From assembly GCA_015068175.1 (NCBI GenBank), contig SVLA01000075.1:1-9732 (forward strand): a DNA stretch of 9,732 bases. Direction: 5' to 3'. The DNA comes from Oscillospiraceae bacterium (lineage in GTDB: Bacteria; Bacillota_A; Clostridia; Oscillospirales; Oscillospiraceae). The notes beneath the pieces were generated by a model, which made no database searches, was not told the DNA's origin, and was given only the letters and a program-made list of their open reading frames with translations. Below, piece by piece: positions 9,664 through 9,732 of the stretch (its first letter is position 1; each line of letters begins with the position of its first letter). A program made the translations under genes and the position numbers.

Positions 9664-9732
9664 GCAACAATTTTCAAAATTATACTTGACAAACAGGATA
9701 AAATGTGCGGCCTTTTTGCTAACTGCGGTTAG

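Larger units (their letters stand above)
9503..9732. other. Intergenic region upstream of pcrA
   Basis: I see no protein-coding gene in these 230 bases. They hold the pcrA promoter and leader, a 12-base imperfect palindrome GGGTC-AC-GACCC (9595-9606), the terminator hairpin at 9630-9663, a minus-strand TATAAT (9679-9684) without a good -35 box, a plus-strand TTGACA (9686-9691) without a well-spaced -10, and the inverted repeat CTAAC-TGCG-GTTAG at the right edge (9719-9732). The right part is more AT-rich than the coding DNA. Confidence 0.6.

Overview
The window looks like chromosomal DNA from an anaerobic, endospore-forming member of the Clostridia, moderately GC-rich and plausibly near the Oscillospiraceae/Ruminococcaceae. 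Four genes belong to families tied to sporulation in Firmicutes (yqfC, yqfD, ylbJ, yunB). They sit beside the housekeeping genes phoH, pcrA and ligA, with strong Gram-positive-type ribosome binding sites. This is a judgement from protein families and gene order, not from a marker gene.

Left block (1-2102, minus strand): yqfC, yqfD and phoH form a tightly overlapping cluster in the order known from Bacillus subtilis; phoH runs off the left edge. A 74-bp gap separates yqfC from the divergent plus-strand gene ylbJ (2177-3127). After ylbJ comes a 69-residue cysteine-rich protein of unknown function (3155-3364). It appears to have its own promoter, placed across the ylbJ stop codon. A perfect 12-bp hairpin (3367-3396) with T-rich flanks on both sides ends this plus-strand unit and the convergent minus-strand unit.

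Right block (3399-9502, minus strand): one apparent operon read in the order pcrA, yunB, ligA, macro-TIR gene. It starts from a recognisable promoter (9534-9562). PcrA (UvrD-family helicase) and LigA (NAD+-dependent DNA ligase) are replication and repair enzymes. The spore gene yunB lies between them and touches ligA in a TGATG stop/start overlap. The last gene encodes a macro-like domain fused to a TIR domain that keeps its probable catalytic glutamate. Macro and TIR domains are the parts used in bacterial NAD+-based immune signalling, so this is the best candidate for an undescribed system. ligA as given carries a one-base frameshift inside its zinc-finger region.

Unusual non-coding signals: the yunB start codon lies in a perfect 10-bp hairpin whose loop presents the Shine-Dalgarno sequence. 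The right edge (9590-9732) holds a plus-strand terminator with no visible plus-strand gene to terminate, plus two short palindromes, and might be the edge of another element.
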